A stretch of DNA of 34,389 bases from Halobacterium sp. CBA1126 (GTDB taxonomy: Archaea > Halobacteriota > Halobacteria > Halobacteriales > Halobacteriaceae). The DNA lies in contig NZ_WPCF01000015.1 of the NCBI RefSeq assembly GCF_009741975.1, forward strand, positions 1-34,389, read 5' to 3'. Made by a program: the position numbers and the translations under genes. This document shows positions 16,977 through 25,669 of the stretch, one piece after another (the stretch's first letter is position 1; each line of letters begins with the position of its first letter). A model generated the notes under the pieces. That model had not been told where the DNA came from and did no database searches. It worked only from the letters and a program-made list of their open reading frames with translations.

Positions 16977-18202
16977 CTACTCGAACTCTGTCAGCGACGC
17001 GTACCGCCCGGGCGTGTTCACGTCGCTGACGAGCGCGCCGTCGGTCTCGAGGCCGAGCACGCGCTCGGCGGCCTGCCCGACGGCTTCCACGTGGCTTCGG
17101 GTGCGTAGACGCCGAGGCGCCACTGCTCGCGCTGGGCGACCTGGAGCGCGCGGACGAGCGTCGACTGCTCGTCCAGCCGGCGCACCTCGCCGCCGACGAG
17201 CACGCCGGTCGTGGACTCCCGCATCGACGGCCGGCCGGGGACGTCGAGGATGACGGCGTCCTCGCCGACGTCGGCGTCCGCGGCGACTTCGGCTTCGAAC
17301 GCCCGAATCTCGTCGTGGCTGGCGTCGAGGAGGTCGTCGCCGACGTCGCCCATCTCCGCCCAGACGGCGCGCTTGTAGAGGTCGCGGTCGGCGAGCCGGC
17401 GGCCGAACGCGCGGCTCGCGTCGTGGGTGCGCAGCGCCACCGACAGCTGGTGGTCGTCCATGCGGCGGAGCTGTTCGGCGTCGATTTCGGTGGTCTCGAG
17501 GAGGGCCTCGGCGCCGCGGCGGAGCATCGACTTGCTGATGCGGGCGACGTGGTGGCTGTAGACGGTCGGGTTCATCAGCGCGCGCGCCAGCAGCAGGCTC
17601 TCCGCGGTCTGGACGTTCCCCTCGTCGAGCACGAGGTCGCCGTCGATGAACGTCAGCTCGCGGACGAGCCGGCCGTGGTCGATGGTGCCGTAGGGGACGC
17701 CGGTGTGGTGGGCGTCCCGCACGAGGTAGTCCATTCGGTCGACGTCCAGCTCCCCGGCGACGAGCTGCGCGAGTTCGCCGTCGCCGCGAATCAGCGCCGC
17801 GACCGCGTCCGGGTCGACGCCGTGGTCGTCGAGGACGGCGGCGACCTCGCCCTCGGTGACGAGTTCGTCGACGTCGTCGTGTTCCTTCCCGGTGCGGCGC
17901 GCGACGACGTCCTCGACGTTGTGGCTGAACGGGCTGTGGCCGACGTCGTGGAGGATGGCGGCGGCGCGCACGCGGTCGGCGCGCTGGCCGGCGATGTCGA
18001 GGTGGGCGAGCGCGCGGTCGGCGAGGTGGTAGACGCCCAGCGAGTGCTCGAAGCGCGTGTGGTTCGCGGAGGGGTAGACGAGCGCGACGGTGCCCAGCTG
18101 TTTGATGCGGCGGAGCCGCTGGACGGGCGGCGTGTCGAGGAGGTCGGCGGCGACGCCCGAGACCTCGATGTGGTCGTGGACGCTGTCCTTGATGGTCGTC
18201 AT
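16977..18202 (-). CDS. HD-domain phosphohydrolase (SAMHD1/dGTPase-like), frameshifted near 3' end
   Basis: This metal-dependent hydrolase is of the type that cleaves nucleoside triphosphates. The HD ligands are ANHTRFEHSLG (His53 region), ILHDVGHSPFSH (His85, Asp86) and DVDRMDYLVRD. This is the order seen in SAMHD1-like and YdhJ-type proteins, with ALMNPTVYSHHVARISKSMLRR after it. The frame breaks after WRLGVYAPEA near base 17093: adding one base (gccac to gcccac on the minus strand) restores HVEAVGQAAERVLGLETDG and a stop at 16977, for about 408 residues. Again this looks like collapse of a C run. I chose the ATG at 18202, as the sequence from MTTIKDSVHDHIEV onward is conserved; the longer frame upstream is chance reading. 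The exact substrate is not determined by sequence. Confidence 0.88.
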
Positions 18203-18322
18203 TAGGCGAGCGTTCGGCGTTCTGCGGTAAAAACCCGCGGCCCGGCTGTACGGGCGCTCGGTCGCCGACGGCGCGTCCCCGCGTTCGGAGGGGTTTTCCG
18301 CGCTCGCGTCGAACCCCGTGCC

Positions 18323-19096
18323 ATGCGCAAACAGATTGCGGCCGTCGCCGTCGCCGCCCTCCTCGTGTTCGCCGGCTGTAGCGCGGGCGGGGACGGCGGC
18401 GCGACGACCGCACCCGAGACGAACGGCGCGACGGCCGACGGCGAGCCGGTGTACGACTCGCCGCTGGACGCCGCGACGGTCGCCGAGAACCACGAGTCGG
18501 TCGTCCGCGACGCGGGCACGTTCACGCTCACCACCACCTTGACGCAGTCACAGGGCGACCGGTCGTCTACCCGTGAAAGTTCGACTGCCCTCAACGTAGA
18601 CTCAGGTGCATACTTCTCCAACCGAACGGTCGGTACTCGAAATGTCCAGCAGTTCGGCTATGGCAACGGCACGGCGTTCCAACGCGTCACCGCTGGCGGT
18701 CAGACCCAGTATATGGTCCTCCAGCAGAGCCCAAACGTGTCTCAGCTCACGAGCGCCCAGTTGTCGTTGTTCGTTGGCCTATTCAATTTCTCCCACGCGG
18801 GCACTGAGTCCGTCGACGGCACCGAGACGGACGTCTACGAGGCCAGCGGCGTCGAGGACCTCAACGAGTCCGCGCCCGGCTTCGCGGGCCTCGACGTGGA
18901 GAACGTCTCGAGCATCGACGCCCACGTCCGCATCACCGACGAGGGCCTCGTGAAGCAGTTCGGCTACTCGCTGACGCTGTCCACGGGTAGCAGCGAGGCC
19001 AGCGTCTCCACCGACCAGCGGTACGTCGACGTCGGCTCCACGTCGGTCTCCGAGCCGGCGTGGCTCGACGACGCCCGCGAGAACACGTCGGCCTGA
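18323..19096 (+). CDS. Secreted lipoprotein, haloarchaeal (DUF7537-like)
   Basis: This 257-residue protein has a charged start (MRKQ), a hydrophobic stretch and the lipobox FAGC with Cys19, so it is exported and lipid-anchored on the outer face of the membrane. A low-complexity Gly, Thr, Ala and Asp linker (20-45) follows, typical of haloarchaeal surface lipoproteins. The rest looks like a beta-rich LolA/LppX-like fold that may carry lipids ([28 protein letters not shown]). I recognise no catalytic site. The middle of the gene (about 18540-18800) uses A/T-ending codons far more often than either end, suggesting allelic recombination in that stretch. It is divergent from the HD gene and lies 46 bases before cofD. 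Confidence 0.85.
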   Translation: MRKQIAAVAVAALLVFAGCSAGGDGGATTAPETNGATADGEPVYDSPLDAATVAENHESVVRDAGTFTLTTTLTQSQGDRSSTRESSTALNVDSGAYFSNRTVGTRNVQQFGYGNGTAFQRVTAGGQTQYMVLQQSPNVSQLTSAQLSLFVGLFNFSHAGTESVDGTETDVYEASGVEDLNESAPGFAGLDVENVSSIDAHVRITDEGLVKQFGYSLTLSTGSSEASVSTDQRYVDVGSTSVSEPAWLDDARENTSA

Positions 19097-19142
19097 CGCC
19101 GGGGACGCAAGCGTTTACCGCGCCGCGAACGCACCACCAGCT

Positions 19143-20150
19143 ATGACGACGTTTCTCGCCGGGGGGACTGGCACCCCCAAGCTGCTCGCGGGCGGCCGCG
19201 AGGTCTTCGACCCCGCCGACGCCACGGTCGTCGCCAACACGGGCGACGACGTGGAGCTCGGCGGCCTGCTCGTCTGTCCCGACGTCGACACCGTGCTCTT
19301 CGAGGCCGGCGGCGTGCTGGACCGCGAGACGTGGTGGGGCATCGACGACGACACCGCGACGACCCACGACTACCTCCGGGACCTCTCGGCGGCCGCCGGC
19401 ATCGAGGAGGGGCCGCGCTACCTCGCCGACGAGCGACAGACCGAGAGCCGGGACCTCGCGCGCTGGCGGCGCTTCTCGGCGGCCTCGGAGTTCATGTTCA
19501 TCGGCGACCGCGACCGCGCGGTCCACGTGCTCCGCACGAGCCTGCTCGACGAGGGTCGCTCGCTCACCGACGTCACGCGCGCGCTCGCTGACGCCTTCGA
19601 CGTCACCGAGGACGTGGTGCCGATGAGCGACGACCCGGTGGCCTCTATCGTCCACACGCCCGCCGGCGAACTGCACTTCCAGGCGTTCTGGGTCGCGGAG
19701 AACGGCGAACCTCCCGTGGAGGACGTGGAGTTCCGGGGCGCCGACGACGCCGCACCGAGCGACGCCGCGCTCGCCGCGCTCCGGGACGGCCCGGTGGTCA
19801 TCGGGCCGTCGAACCCCGTGACGAGCATCGGCCCGATGCTCGCGCTCGACGGCGTTCGGGACGCGCTCCGGGAATCCACGGTGGTCGCCGTCTCGCCGTT
19901 CGTCGAGGACGAGGTGTTCTCCGGCCCGGCGGCGAAACTGATGGCCGCGGTGGGCTACGAGCCGTCGACGGCGGGCGTCGCCGACGCGTACCCGTTCGCG
20001 GACGCGTTCGTCCTCGACGACGCCGACGATACGAGCCTCGACCGGCCGGTCGTTCGCACGGACACGGAGATGAGCGACGACGCCGACGCGGCGCGCGTCG
20101 CTCGCGCCTGCCGGGACGCAATCGAGCGCGCGAGCGCGGAGGTGGTCTGA
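19143..20150 (+). CDS. cofD: 2-phospho-L-lactate transferase (coenzyme F420 biosynthesis)
   Basis: This 335-residue enzyme joins a lactyl- or enolpyruvyl-diphosphoguanosine to the deazaflavin FO to make F420-0. Family marks are the N-terminal [11 protein letters not shown] (residues 7-17), [28 protein letters not shown] and [13 protein letters not shown]. The length fits the family. It is the first gene of an overlapping run, sharing one base with the Dus-like gene (TGATG), and then come the CitG-like and DUF447 genes. The start ATG at 19143 follows the sequence gcgtttaccgc, an acceptable TATA about 30 bases upstream. Confidence 0.95.
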   Translation: MTTFLAGGTGTPKLLAGGREVFDPADATVVANTGDDVELGGLLVCPDVDTVLFEAGGVLDRETWWGIDDDTATTHDYLRDLSAAAGIEEGPRYLADERQTESRDLARWRRFSAASEFMFIGDRDRAVHVLRTSLLDEGRSLTDVTRALADAFDVTEDVVPMSDDPVASIVHTPAGELHFQAFWVAENGEPPVEDVEFRGADDAAPSDAALAALRDGPVVIGPSNPVTSIGPMLALDGVRDALRESTVVAVSPFVEDEVFSGPAAKLMAAVGYEPSTAGVADAYPFADAFVLDDADDTSLDRPVVRTDTEMSDDADAARVARACRDAIERASAEVV

Positions 20151-20881
20151 TGTTCGCGCCGCGCGTCGCGCTCGCGAGCCTCAGCGGCGAGTCCGACGCC
20201 GAGTGGGCGGAAGCCTGCGCGCGGCCCGCCGGCGCGGCCTTCTTGGGCGGCATCGCCGTCGACGGGCCGACGCGGGAAGCCGCCCGGGAGATGGTCGACC
20301 GCGACCGCGAGGAGTTCCTGCCCGCGGACCCCGTCGCGTTCGTCGACGACCAGCTCGCCGCACTGGACGACGCATTCCTCCGCGCCGGCGTGAACGTCCG
20401 CGCGGTCGAACTGGACGCGCTCCGCGCGGTGGCCGAGGTCTGCGCGGCCCACGACGCGATTCTCGAGGTGAACGCGCACTGCCGGCAGGACGAGATGTGC
20501 GCCGCGGGCGCCGGCGAGTCGCTGCTCCGGGACACCGAGCGGCTCTGCGAGCAGGTCGAGGCCGCCGGCGACGCCGGCGCGCCGGTCTCCGTGAAGGTGC
20601 GCGCGGAGGTCGAGGGCGTCCACCTGCCGACGCTCGCGAAGGCGCTCGAACGAGCGGGCGCCGACGCGGTACACGTGGACGCGATGGACTCCCGGCGCGT
20701 CGTCCGCGACGTCGCCGAGGCCGCGGACCTGTTCGTCGTCGCGAACAACGGCGTCCGGGACCGCGAGGACGTCTTCGAGTACCTCGCGTACGGCGCGGAC
20801 GCGGTCAGCGTCGGTCGGCCGAGCCGCGACCCCGAGGCCGTGCAGTCGGTGTACGCCGCCGTCAAGGAGTGGTTCCTGTGA
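20150..20881 (+). CDS. Dihydrouridine-synthase-like FMN-binding TIM-barrel protein
   Basis: This 243-residue protein resembles tRNA-dihydrouridine synthases and related FMN oxidoreductases. Visible are EVNAHCRQDEMCAAGAGESLLRD, in the place of the Dus N..CP......GA.LL segment, SVKVRAE on the strand with the FMN-contacting Lys, HVDAMDSR and the phosphate-binding end FVVANNGVRDREDV...GADAVSVGRP. It lacks the C-terminal helical tRNA-binding domain of real Dus enzymes and is shorter, so tRNA may not be its substrate. Its place directly after cofD, overlapping it, and before the CitG-like and DUF447 genes suggests a role in a cofactor pathway. It overlaps the next gene by four bases (GTGA). Confidence 0.75.
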   Translation: MFAPRVALASLSGESDAEWAEACARPAGAAFLGGIAVDGPTREAAREMVDRDREEFLPADPVAFVDDQLAALDDAFLRAGVNVRAVELDALRAVAEVCAAHDAILEVNAHCRQDEMCAAGAGESLLRDTERLCEQVEAAGDAGAPVSVKVRAEVEGVHLPTLAKALERAGADAVHVDAMDSRRVVRDVAEAADLFVVANNGVRDREDVFEYLAYGADAVSVGRPSRDPEAVQSVYAAVKEWFL

Positions 20882-21714
20882 CGCCCGCCGAGCACGCCGA
20901 GCTCGCGCTGCTCGTGGAGGTGGCGGGCGCGCCCAAGCCCGGGAACGTCGACCGCGAGCGCGACCTCGCGGACCTCCGCTTCGAGCAGTTCCTCGCGGGC
21001 GCGGTCGGCGCCCGGGACGGCCTCGAAGCCGCCGAGGACGGCCCCGTCGGCGACGCGTTCGAGACCGCGGTCGCGGGGATGGCCGACGGCAGCGGGACGA
21101 ACACGCAGTTCGGCTGCCTGCTGTTGCTGGTGCCGCTCGTGCGCGCCGCGGCTCGCGGCGACCTCACTCCGGAGGGCGTCACCGAGGTCGTCGAGGCGAC
21201 CACCGTCGCGGACGCCGAGGCGTTCTACCGCGCGTTCGAGCACGCCGACGTCGCGGTCCCCGACCCGCCCAAGGGCGTCGACGCGCTGGACGCCCGCCGC
21301 GGCGCGGCCGCGATTCCCGCGCTCCGCGAGCGCGACCTCACGCTCGAGGGCGTGATGGAACTCGCCAGCGACCGCGACGCGAACGCCCGCGAGTGGCTGC
21401 GCGGGTTCCCGCGAGTGTTCCGCGCGGCCGCCCGCATCGAGGCCGACAGCGGGCCGCTCACCGACCGCGCCGCCTCGGCGTTCCTCACGCTGCTCGGGGA
21501 GGAACTCGACACCCTCGTCGTCACCGAACACGGCGAGGCCGTCGCCCGCGAGGTCCAGGAGCGCGCGCTCTCGCTCCAGCGCGCGGACGCCGCGGAGGTC
21601 CGGGAGTTCGCCGAGGACCTCGTGGAGCGCGGCGTCAACCCCGGGACGACCGCGGACCTCACGGCGGCCGCGGTGTTCGTCGCGCTCGAACGCGGGGTGT
21701 CCGTGGATGGCTGA
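20878..21714 (+). CDS. Triphosphoribosyl-dephospho-CoA synthase-like (CitG/MdcB family) protein
   Basis: This 278-residue protein starts with GTG within the stop of the upstream gene. It has the CitG-family KPGNVDRERDL segment (about residues 19-29), the GTNTQFGCLLLLVPL segment (about 80, like G.NT..G in CitG) and the C-terminal NPGTTADLTAAAVF motif. CitG enzymes move the adenine of ATP to dephospho-CoA or work on related ribosyl substrates for citrate or malonate lyase. No such lyase is seen here, so the haloarchaeal reaction is probably different. Proteins of this family occur with DUF447 in archaeal and methylotroph pterin-cofactor gene groups, as I recall, which supports a cofactor role. 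It overlaps DUF447 by eight bases. Confidence 0.8.
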   Translation: MTPAEHAELALLVEVAGAPKPGNVDRERDLADLRFEQFLAGAVGARDGLEAAEDGPVGDAFETAVAGMADGSGTNTQFGCLLLLVPLVRAAARGDLTPEGVTEVVEATTVADAEAFYRAFEHADVAVPDPPKGVDALDARRGAAAIPALRERDLTLEGVMELASDRDANAREWLRGFPRVFRAAARIEADSGPLTDRAASAFLTLLGEELDTLVVTEHGEAVAREVQERALSLQRADAAEVREFAEDLVERGVNPGTTADLTAAAVFVALERGVSVDG

Positions 21715-22336
21715 GTGGCCGGTCGCCCTCCGGGGAACCACGGAGACGGTCGTGACGACGCGTGGGCCGAACGACCGGTGGAACGTCGCCGCGCTCGGGG
21801 TGCAGGCGCCCGCAGGTGCCGAACGAGCGAGCGGCGAAGCCCGCGAGTCGCGAGCAGCGCCCGAGGTGAACGAACCGGCGACGGCGACGACGTGGGGGGA
21901 CACGCGCACGCGTCGGAACTTCCACCGCGAGGGCGGCGGCTACGTCCAGTTCGTCGCCGACCCCGTGGTGTTCGCGGACGCCGCGCTCTCGATTCGCGAG
22001 GAGGCCGAGCCCGTGCTGGACGCCGCGGACGCGTGGGCGGAGGTGGACGCCGAGCACGTCAACGCGGACGAGGACGGCGGCACGCGCCGCGAGCACTGGG
22101 CCCTCCACCCCGTCGAGAGCCGCGTGGTCCGCGAGTCCCCGGCGACGGTGAACCGCGGGTTCAACGCCGTCGTGGAAGCGACCGTCGCCGCCTCCCGGCT
22201 GGACGTGCCCGCCTACGACACCGAGACGCTGCGCGAGCGCCTGCGGTTCTTCGAGGGCGTCGCGCGCAAGTGCGGCGGCGTCCGCGAACGCGAGGCAATC
22301 CAGCGCGTTCGGGAGCACGTCGACGGCGAGTGGTAG
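21707..22336 (+). CDS. DUF447 family protein (flavin-reductase-like split barrel)
   Basis: This 209-residue protein has the DUF447 pattern: RGTTETVVTT near the start, NVAALGV, TWGDTRTRRNF, then a binding-barrel part with YVQFVADPVVFADAAL and the C-terminal helical part VNRGFNAVVEATVAASRL and FFEGVARKCGG. The fold is related to FMN-binding split barrels and the function is unknown. Residues about 33-62 (GAERASGEARESRAAPEVNE and flanks) look like an in-frame insertion encoded by a palindromic repeat, between two strands that are normally close together. It is the last gene of the cofD operon, overlapping the CitG-like gene by eight bases. Confidence 0.85.
   Translation: MAEWPVALRGTTETVVTTRGPNDRWNVAALGVQAPAGAERASGEARESRAAPEVNEPATATTWGDTRTRRNFHREGGGYVQFVADPVVFADAALSIREEAEPVLDAADAWAEVDAEHVNADEDGGTRREHWALHPVESRVVRESPATVNRGFNAVVEATVAASRLDVPAYDTETLRERLRFFEGVARKCGGVREREAIQRVREHVDGEW
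21811..21887 (+). repeat. Palindromic repeat inserted in the DUF447 gene
   Basis: The segment contains gcgagcggcgaagcccgcgagtcgc and gagtcgcgagcagcg, the same word family as the sequence between the tRNA-derived repeats at 1124-1145 (gcgagtcgcgcgcagcg). It is translated in frame as a hydrophilic stretch of about 25-30 residues within a conserved domain. Confidence 0.45.
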
Positions 22337-22396
22337 GCGCCGACGTACGCGTCGGATGTCGGGACGTTCAAATCCGCGCGGCCACTACCCGGTGGC

Positions 22397-23380
22397 ATGA
22401 CCGACGAGACACGCGAGAACGTCCTCCCGGGGTCCGACGGCGAGCTGGACACCGCGGACGTCCGCGGGTACGACTTCCGCGGCGACTTCGACTTCTTCGA
22501 GATGCTGGACGCGTACGCGACGACGGGCTTCCAGGCCACCCACCTCGCGGAGGGCGTCGACATCGTGCGGGACATGCAGAACGACGACGCCACCGTCTAC
22601 CTGACGTTCACGTCGAACATCGTCTCCTCGGGGCTGCGCGAGGTACTCGCGCACCTCGTCCGCGAGGGCCACGTCGACGTCATCATCACCACCTCCGGCT
22701 CCCTCACGGAGGACGTCATCAAGACCGCGAAGCCGTTCAAGATGGGCGAGTGGGACGCCGACGAGGCCGCGCTCCGCGAGGAGGGCATCAACCGCCTCGG
22801 CAACATCTTCGTCCCCTCGGACCGCTACGTCTGGCTCGAGGAGTACCTCTACGACTTCTTCGAGGACTTCTTCGCCGAGGAGAAGACCCGGACGCCCACG
22901 GCGTTCGCGAAGGAACTCGGCGAGACCCTCGACGACGAGGACTCCATCCTGAAGAACGCCGCCGACCAGGACGTCCCCGTGTTCTGTCCGGCGCTCACGG
23001 ACGCCGAGATCGGGAACTTCCTCTACTACTACCGGCAGGGCTACGACTCCGAGGTCGGCATCGAGATCGTCGACGACTACGACACCCTCATCGAGGAGGG
23101 CCTGCTCGCGGACACCACCGGCCTCATCGCGGTCGGCGACGGCGTCCCCAAGCACCACGCCATCATGACGAACCTCTTCCGCGGCGGCGCCGAGTACGCC
23201 GTCTACATCTCCACGGGGATGGAGGGCGACGGCTCGCTGTCCGGCGCGCCGCCCGAGGAAGCCGTCTCGTGGGGGAAGATCAAGGACGAGACCGAGACCA
23301 ACTACACGCAGATCGAGGCCGAAGCCACGCTCGTCTTCCCGCTGCTCGTCGCCGGCGCGTTCGAACGGGATTCGGAGTAG
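22397..23380 (+). CDS. dys: Deoxyhypusine synthase
   Basis: This 327-residue enzyme uses NAD to move the aminobutyl group of spermidine (or works from agmatine in archaea) to a lysine of translation factor aIF5A, the first step of hypusine formation. The N-terminal region has FQATHLAEGVDIV and TFTSNIVSSGLREVLAHLV with NAD contacts. The central part has TTSGSLTEDVIK and FCPALTDAEIGNFLY. The active-site motif SWGKIK gives the enzyme-imine Lys294. The length is typical for archaea. The ATG at 22397 follows a weak TATA (gttcaaatcc, about 27 bases upstream) and starts MTDETRENVLPGSDG. It stands alone between the cofD operon and rps17e. Confidence 0.96.
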   Translation: MTDETRENVLPGSDGELDTADVRGYDFRGDFDFFEMLDAYATTGFQATHLAEGVDIVRDMQNDDATVYLTFTSNIVSSGLREVLAHLVREGHVDVIITTSGSLTEDVIKTAKPFKMGEWDADEAALREEGINRLGNIFVPSDRYVWLEEYLYDFFEDFFAEEKTRTPTAFAKELGETLDDEDSILKNAADQDVPVFCPALTDAEIGNFLYYYRQGYDSEVGIEIVDDYDTLIEEGLLADTTGLIAVGDGVPKHHAIMTNLFRGGAEYAVYISTGMEGDGSLSGAPPEEAVSWGKIKDETETNYTQIEAEATLVFPLLVAGAFERDSE

Positions 23381-23479
23381 CGCGACTGCACGTACGGGTT
23401 CGTTTCTGACGCCTCGAAACCGAACGCGCCCTGCGCACACACTGCCGTCTGAGGCGCAACTGCTGCTCGCGAAACGAAT

Positions 23480-23489
23480 GGTTTTAACG
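23480..23489 (+). promoter_or_regulatory. TATA box of rps17e
   Basis: The sequence ggttttaacg lies 23-32 bases before the ATG at 23512 and stands out in GC-rich DNA, as expected for a strong leaderless ribosomal-protein promoter. Confidence 0.5.
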
Positions 23490-23511
23490 CGCGGCGAATG
23501 AACGAGTCGGT

Positions 23512-23691
23512 ATGGCCATCAAGCCCGACTACGTCAAGAAGACGGGGAACATCCTCATGGAGCGATACCCCGACGCGTTCAGCCGCGAGGACTTCGACCA
23601 CAACAAGGAAGCCGTCACGGAGCTCACGAACGTTGAGTCGAAGGAAGTCCGCAACCGCATCGCGGGCTACATCACGCACAAGCGCGAGTAG
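23512..23691 (+). CDS. rps17e: 30S ribosomal protein S17e
   Basis: This 59-residue protein is the archaeal S17e, a small-subunit protein shared with eukaryotes. Its sequence begins [21 protein letters not shown] and ends [14 protein letters not shown], both family signatures, and the length is that of archaeal S17e. The ATG is 23-32 bases after a good TATA box. It is separated by 80 bases from asd, in the same direction, an association also seen in other haloarchaea. Confidence 0.95.
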   Translation: MAIKPDYVKKTGNILMERYPDAFSREDFDHNKEAVTELTNVESKEVRNRIAGYITHKRE

Positions 23692-23771
23692 TCGTCCGGC
23701 TGGGCGCCGGAGAACGTGCCGATTTTTCCACCACCCGAAGGGGTTTCACTACCCGGTTCTGAGAGGTGAGT

Positions 23772-24802
23772 ATGACATCTGTCGGCGTACTCGGTGCGAC
23801 TGGCGCGGTCGGCCAGCGGTTCATCCAGCTGCTGGACGGCCACCCGGAGTTCGAACTCTCAGTACTGACGGCGAGCCCGGAGAGCGCGGGGAAGCGGTAC
23901 CGAGAGGCGGCGAAGTGGCGACTCGACACGCCGATTCCCGAGGACGTCGCGGACGTGGAAGTCCGCGCGACCGAACCGAGCGAGATTCCCGACGACACGG
24001 ACCTCCTGTTCTCCGCGCTGCCGTCGAGCGTCGGCGAGCGCGTCGAACCCGAGCTCTGCGAGGCGGGGTTCGTCGTCTCCTCGAACTCGAGTAACGCGCG
24101 GGCGGCCGACGACGTCCCGCTCGTGGTTCCGGAGGTGAACGCCGACCACCTCGACCTCATCGACGTCCAGCGCGACGAGCGCGGCTGGGACGGCGCGCTC
24201 GTGAAGAACCCGAACTGTTCGACCATCACGATGGTGCCGACGCTCGCCGCCCTCGACGAGTTCGGCCTCGAGCGCGTCCACGTCTCGACGCTGCAGGCGG
24301 TCTCGGGCGCTGGCTACTCGGGCGTCACGTCGATGGAGATCATCGACAACGCGGTCCCGCACATCGGCGGCGAGGAAGCGAAGATGGAGACCGAGTCCCG
24401 GAAGCTCCTCGGCGAGTTCACGGGCGCGGACGTCTCGTGGCACGACGCCAGCGTCTCCGCCTCGTGCAACCGCATCCCGACGCTGGACGGCCACCTCGAG
24501 AACGTCTTCGTGGAGACCGCCGAGGAGCCGTCGCCCGCCGAGGTCACCGAGGCGTTCGAGGACGCGCCGACGCTGGACCTGCCGAGCGCGCCCGACCAGC
24601 TCGTCCACGTCTTCGAGGAGCCCGACCGCCCGCAGCCCCGCCTCGACCGCATGCTCGGCGACGGGATGGCGGTCGCCGCCGGCGGCATTCAGGAGACCGA
24701 CACGGGCATCCAGTACAACTGCCTCGCGCACAACACCATCCGCGGTGCGGCCGGCGCCAGCTCCTCAACGGCGAGCTGCTCGCCAGCGAGGGCTGGATCT
24801 GA
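23772..24802 (+). CDS. asd: Aspartate-semialdehyde dehydrogenase (frameshifted near 3' end)
   Basis: This enzyme reduces aspartyl phosphate to aspartate semialdehyde with NADPH, toward threonine, methionine and lysine. It has the Rossmann GATGAVGQR (residues 8-16), the active-site KNPNCSTITM with Cys149, and the archaeal-type SGAGYSGVTSMEIIDN and IGGEEAKMETE segments. The frame breaks after NTIRGAAGAS: one C seems missing between 24761 and 24762 (agctc to agcctc), and the repair restores LLNGELLASEGWI and a stop at 24802, giving about 343 residues, the normal end of the family. As written, the frame would continue to 24848 with an unrelated tail. The remaining sequence is intact, so this is probably a sequencing error. 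Confidence 0.93.
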
Positions 24803-24810
24803 GGCCCCGC

Positions 24811-24820
24811 TCGTTTTAAG
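24811..24820 (+). promoter_or_regulatory. TATA box of the membrane protein gene at 24845
   Basis: The sequence tcgttttaag lies 25-34 bases before the GTG at 24845 and supports that non-ATG start. Confidence 0.45.
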
Positions 24821-24844
24821 CCCCGTTCCCGCGAACCGTCGCCC

Positions 24845-25669
24845 GTGACTCGCGTCGAGTGGCGACACACCGCCGAGACCAGCTCGTTCCTGCGAGCACT
24901 CGCGCTCGCCGCGTTCGGCGCCGTCGGCGGACTCCTCGTCCTCGTCGCCGCGCTCGCGGCGTTCGTCGTCGCGACTTCCCTGCTCGCCGGCGAGTTCGCG
25001 GTCCTCGCCGTCGTCCTCGCGTTCGCCCTGCTCGGCGCGCGCCGGCTGGCGACCCACGCCGCCCTCGCGCGCAGCGAGAACGGCGGCCTGCCGGCGTTCC
25101 TCTCCGCACGCGAACTCGTCACTGCGAGCGTCGCGTGGGCCGCCGCGCTCGCCGCGCTGCTCGCGCTCGACGCTCCCGTGTGGGCGGTCTTCGCGTGCGT
25201 CCTCCTCGCGGTGTTCGGCTGTCTCCCGGTCGCCGCAGCGCTCCGCAGCGAGGGGTACGCGGACACCGAAGCGGGCGTCTTCGAAGCGAACGACAGCGAG
25301 GTCTCGCTCGCGGCAGTCGACCGCGTCGACCGCTACGACCTCGGCCCGCTCGCGGTGTTGCGCGTGCGCTACCACGACGGCGCCGGCGGCGCGTCCGCTC
25401 CGCGAATCGTCGCCGTCCCGCGGGAACGGGCCGCTCGCGTCCGGGACGCGCTCGAGTCGAGCGACGCGACCCCATCCGAGAGCGACCGGAACCCCGCGAT
25501 AACGAGAGCGCTGTACGCGTTCGGCGTCGGGTCGTTCGCGCTCGCCGCCGCGTTCGCGTACTTCGCGGCCGCGGAGTCCGGCGACGCGGCGCTCGTCGGT
25601 AGCTACGTCGCGGTGTTCGCCGCGGTCTTCGGCGCGCTGTTCTGCTGGCTCGGCTACGTCGAGGGCTAG
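24845..25669 (+). CDS. Predicted membrane protein, unknown function
   Basis: This 274-residue protein starts with GTG, supported by a TATA box 25-34 bases upstream. Hydrophobic spans lie at about residues 17-45 (ALALAAFGAVGGLLVLVAAL), 47-67, 95-130 (two spans) and 222-272 (two spans, ending FCWLGYVEG). Between spans four and five is a soluble part of about 85 residues with a beta-rich segment (VSLAAVDRVDRYDLG...LRVRYHD...IVAVPRER), perhaps a PH-like domain such as those in bPH2 or DUF304 proteins. I recognise no catalytic motif. Its stop shares CTAG (25666-25669) with the stop of the convergent dehydrogenase gene. Confidence 0.8.
   Translation: MTRVEWRHTAETSSFLRALALAAFGAVGGLLVLVAALAAFVVATSLLAGEFAVLAVVLAFALLGARRLATHAALARSENGGLPAFLSARELVTASVAWAAALAALLALDAPVWAVFACVLLAVFGCLPVAAALRSEGYADTEAGVFEANDSEVSLAAVDRVDRYDLGPLAVLRVRYHDGAGGASAPRIVAVPRERAARVRDALESSDATPSESDRNPAITRALYAFGVGSFALAAAFAYFAAAESGDAALVGSYVAVFAAVFGALFCWLGYVEG

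Noticed and set aside
19798-21909. 703-codon minus-strand frame opposite the cofD operon
   Set aside because: Shadow of cofD, the Dus-like and CitG-like genes; these have conserved motifs and linked overlaps.
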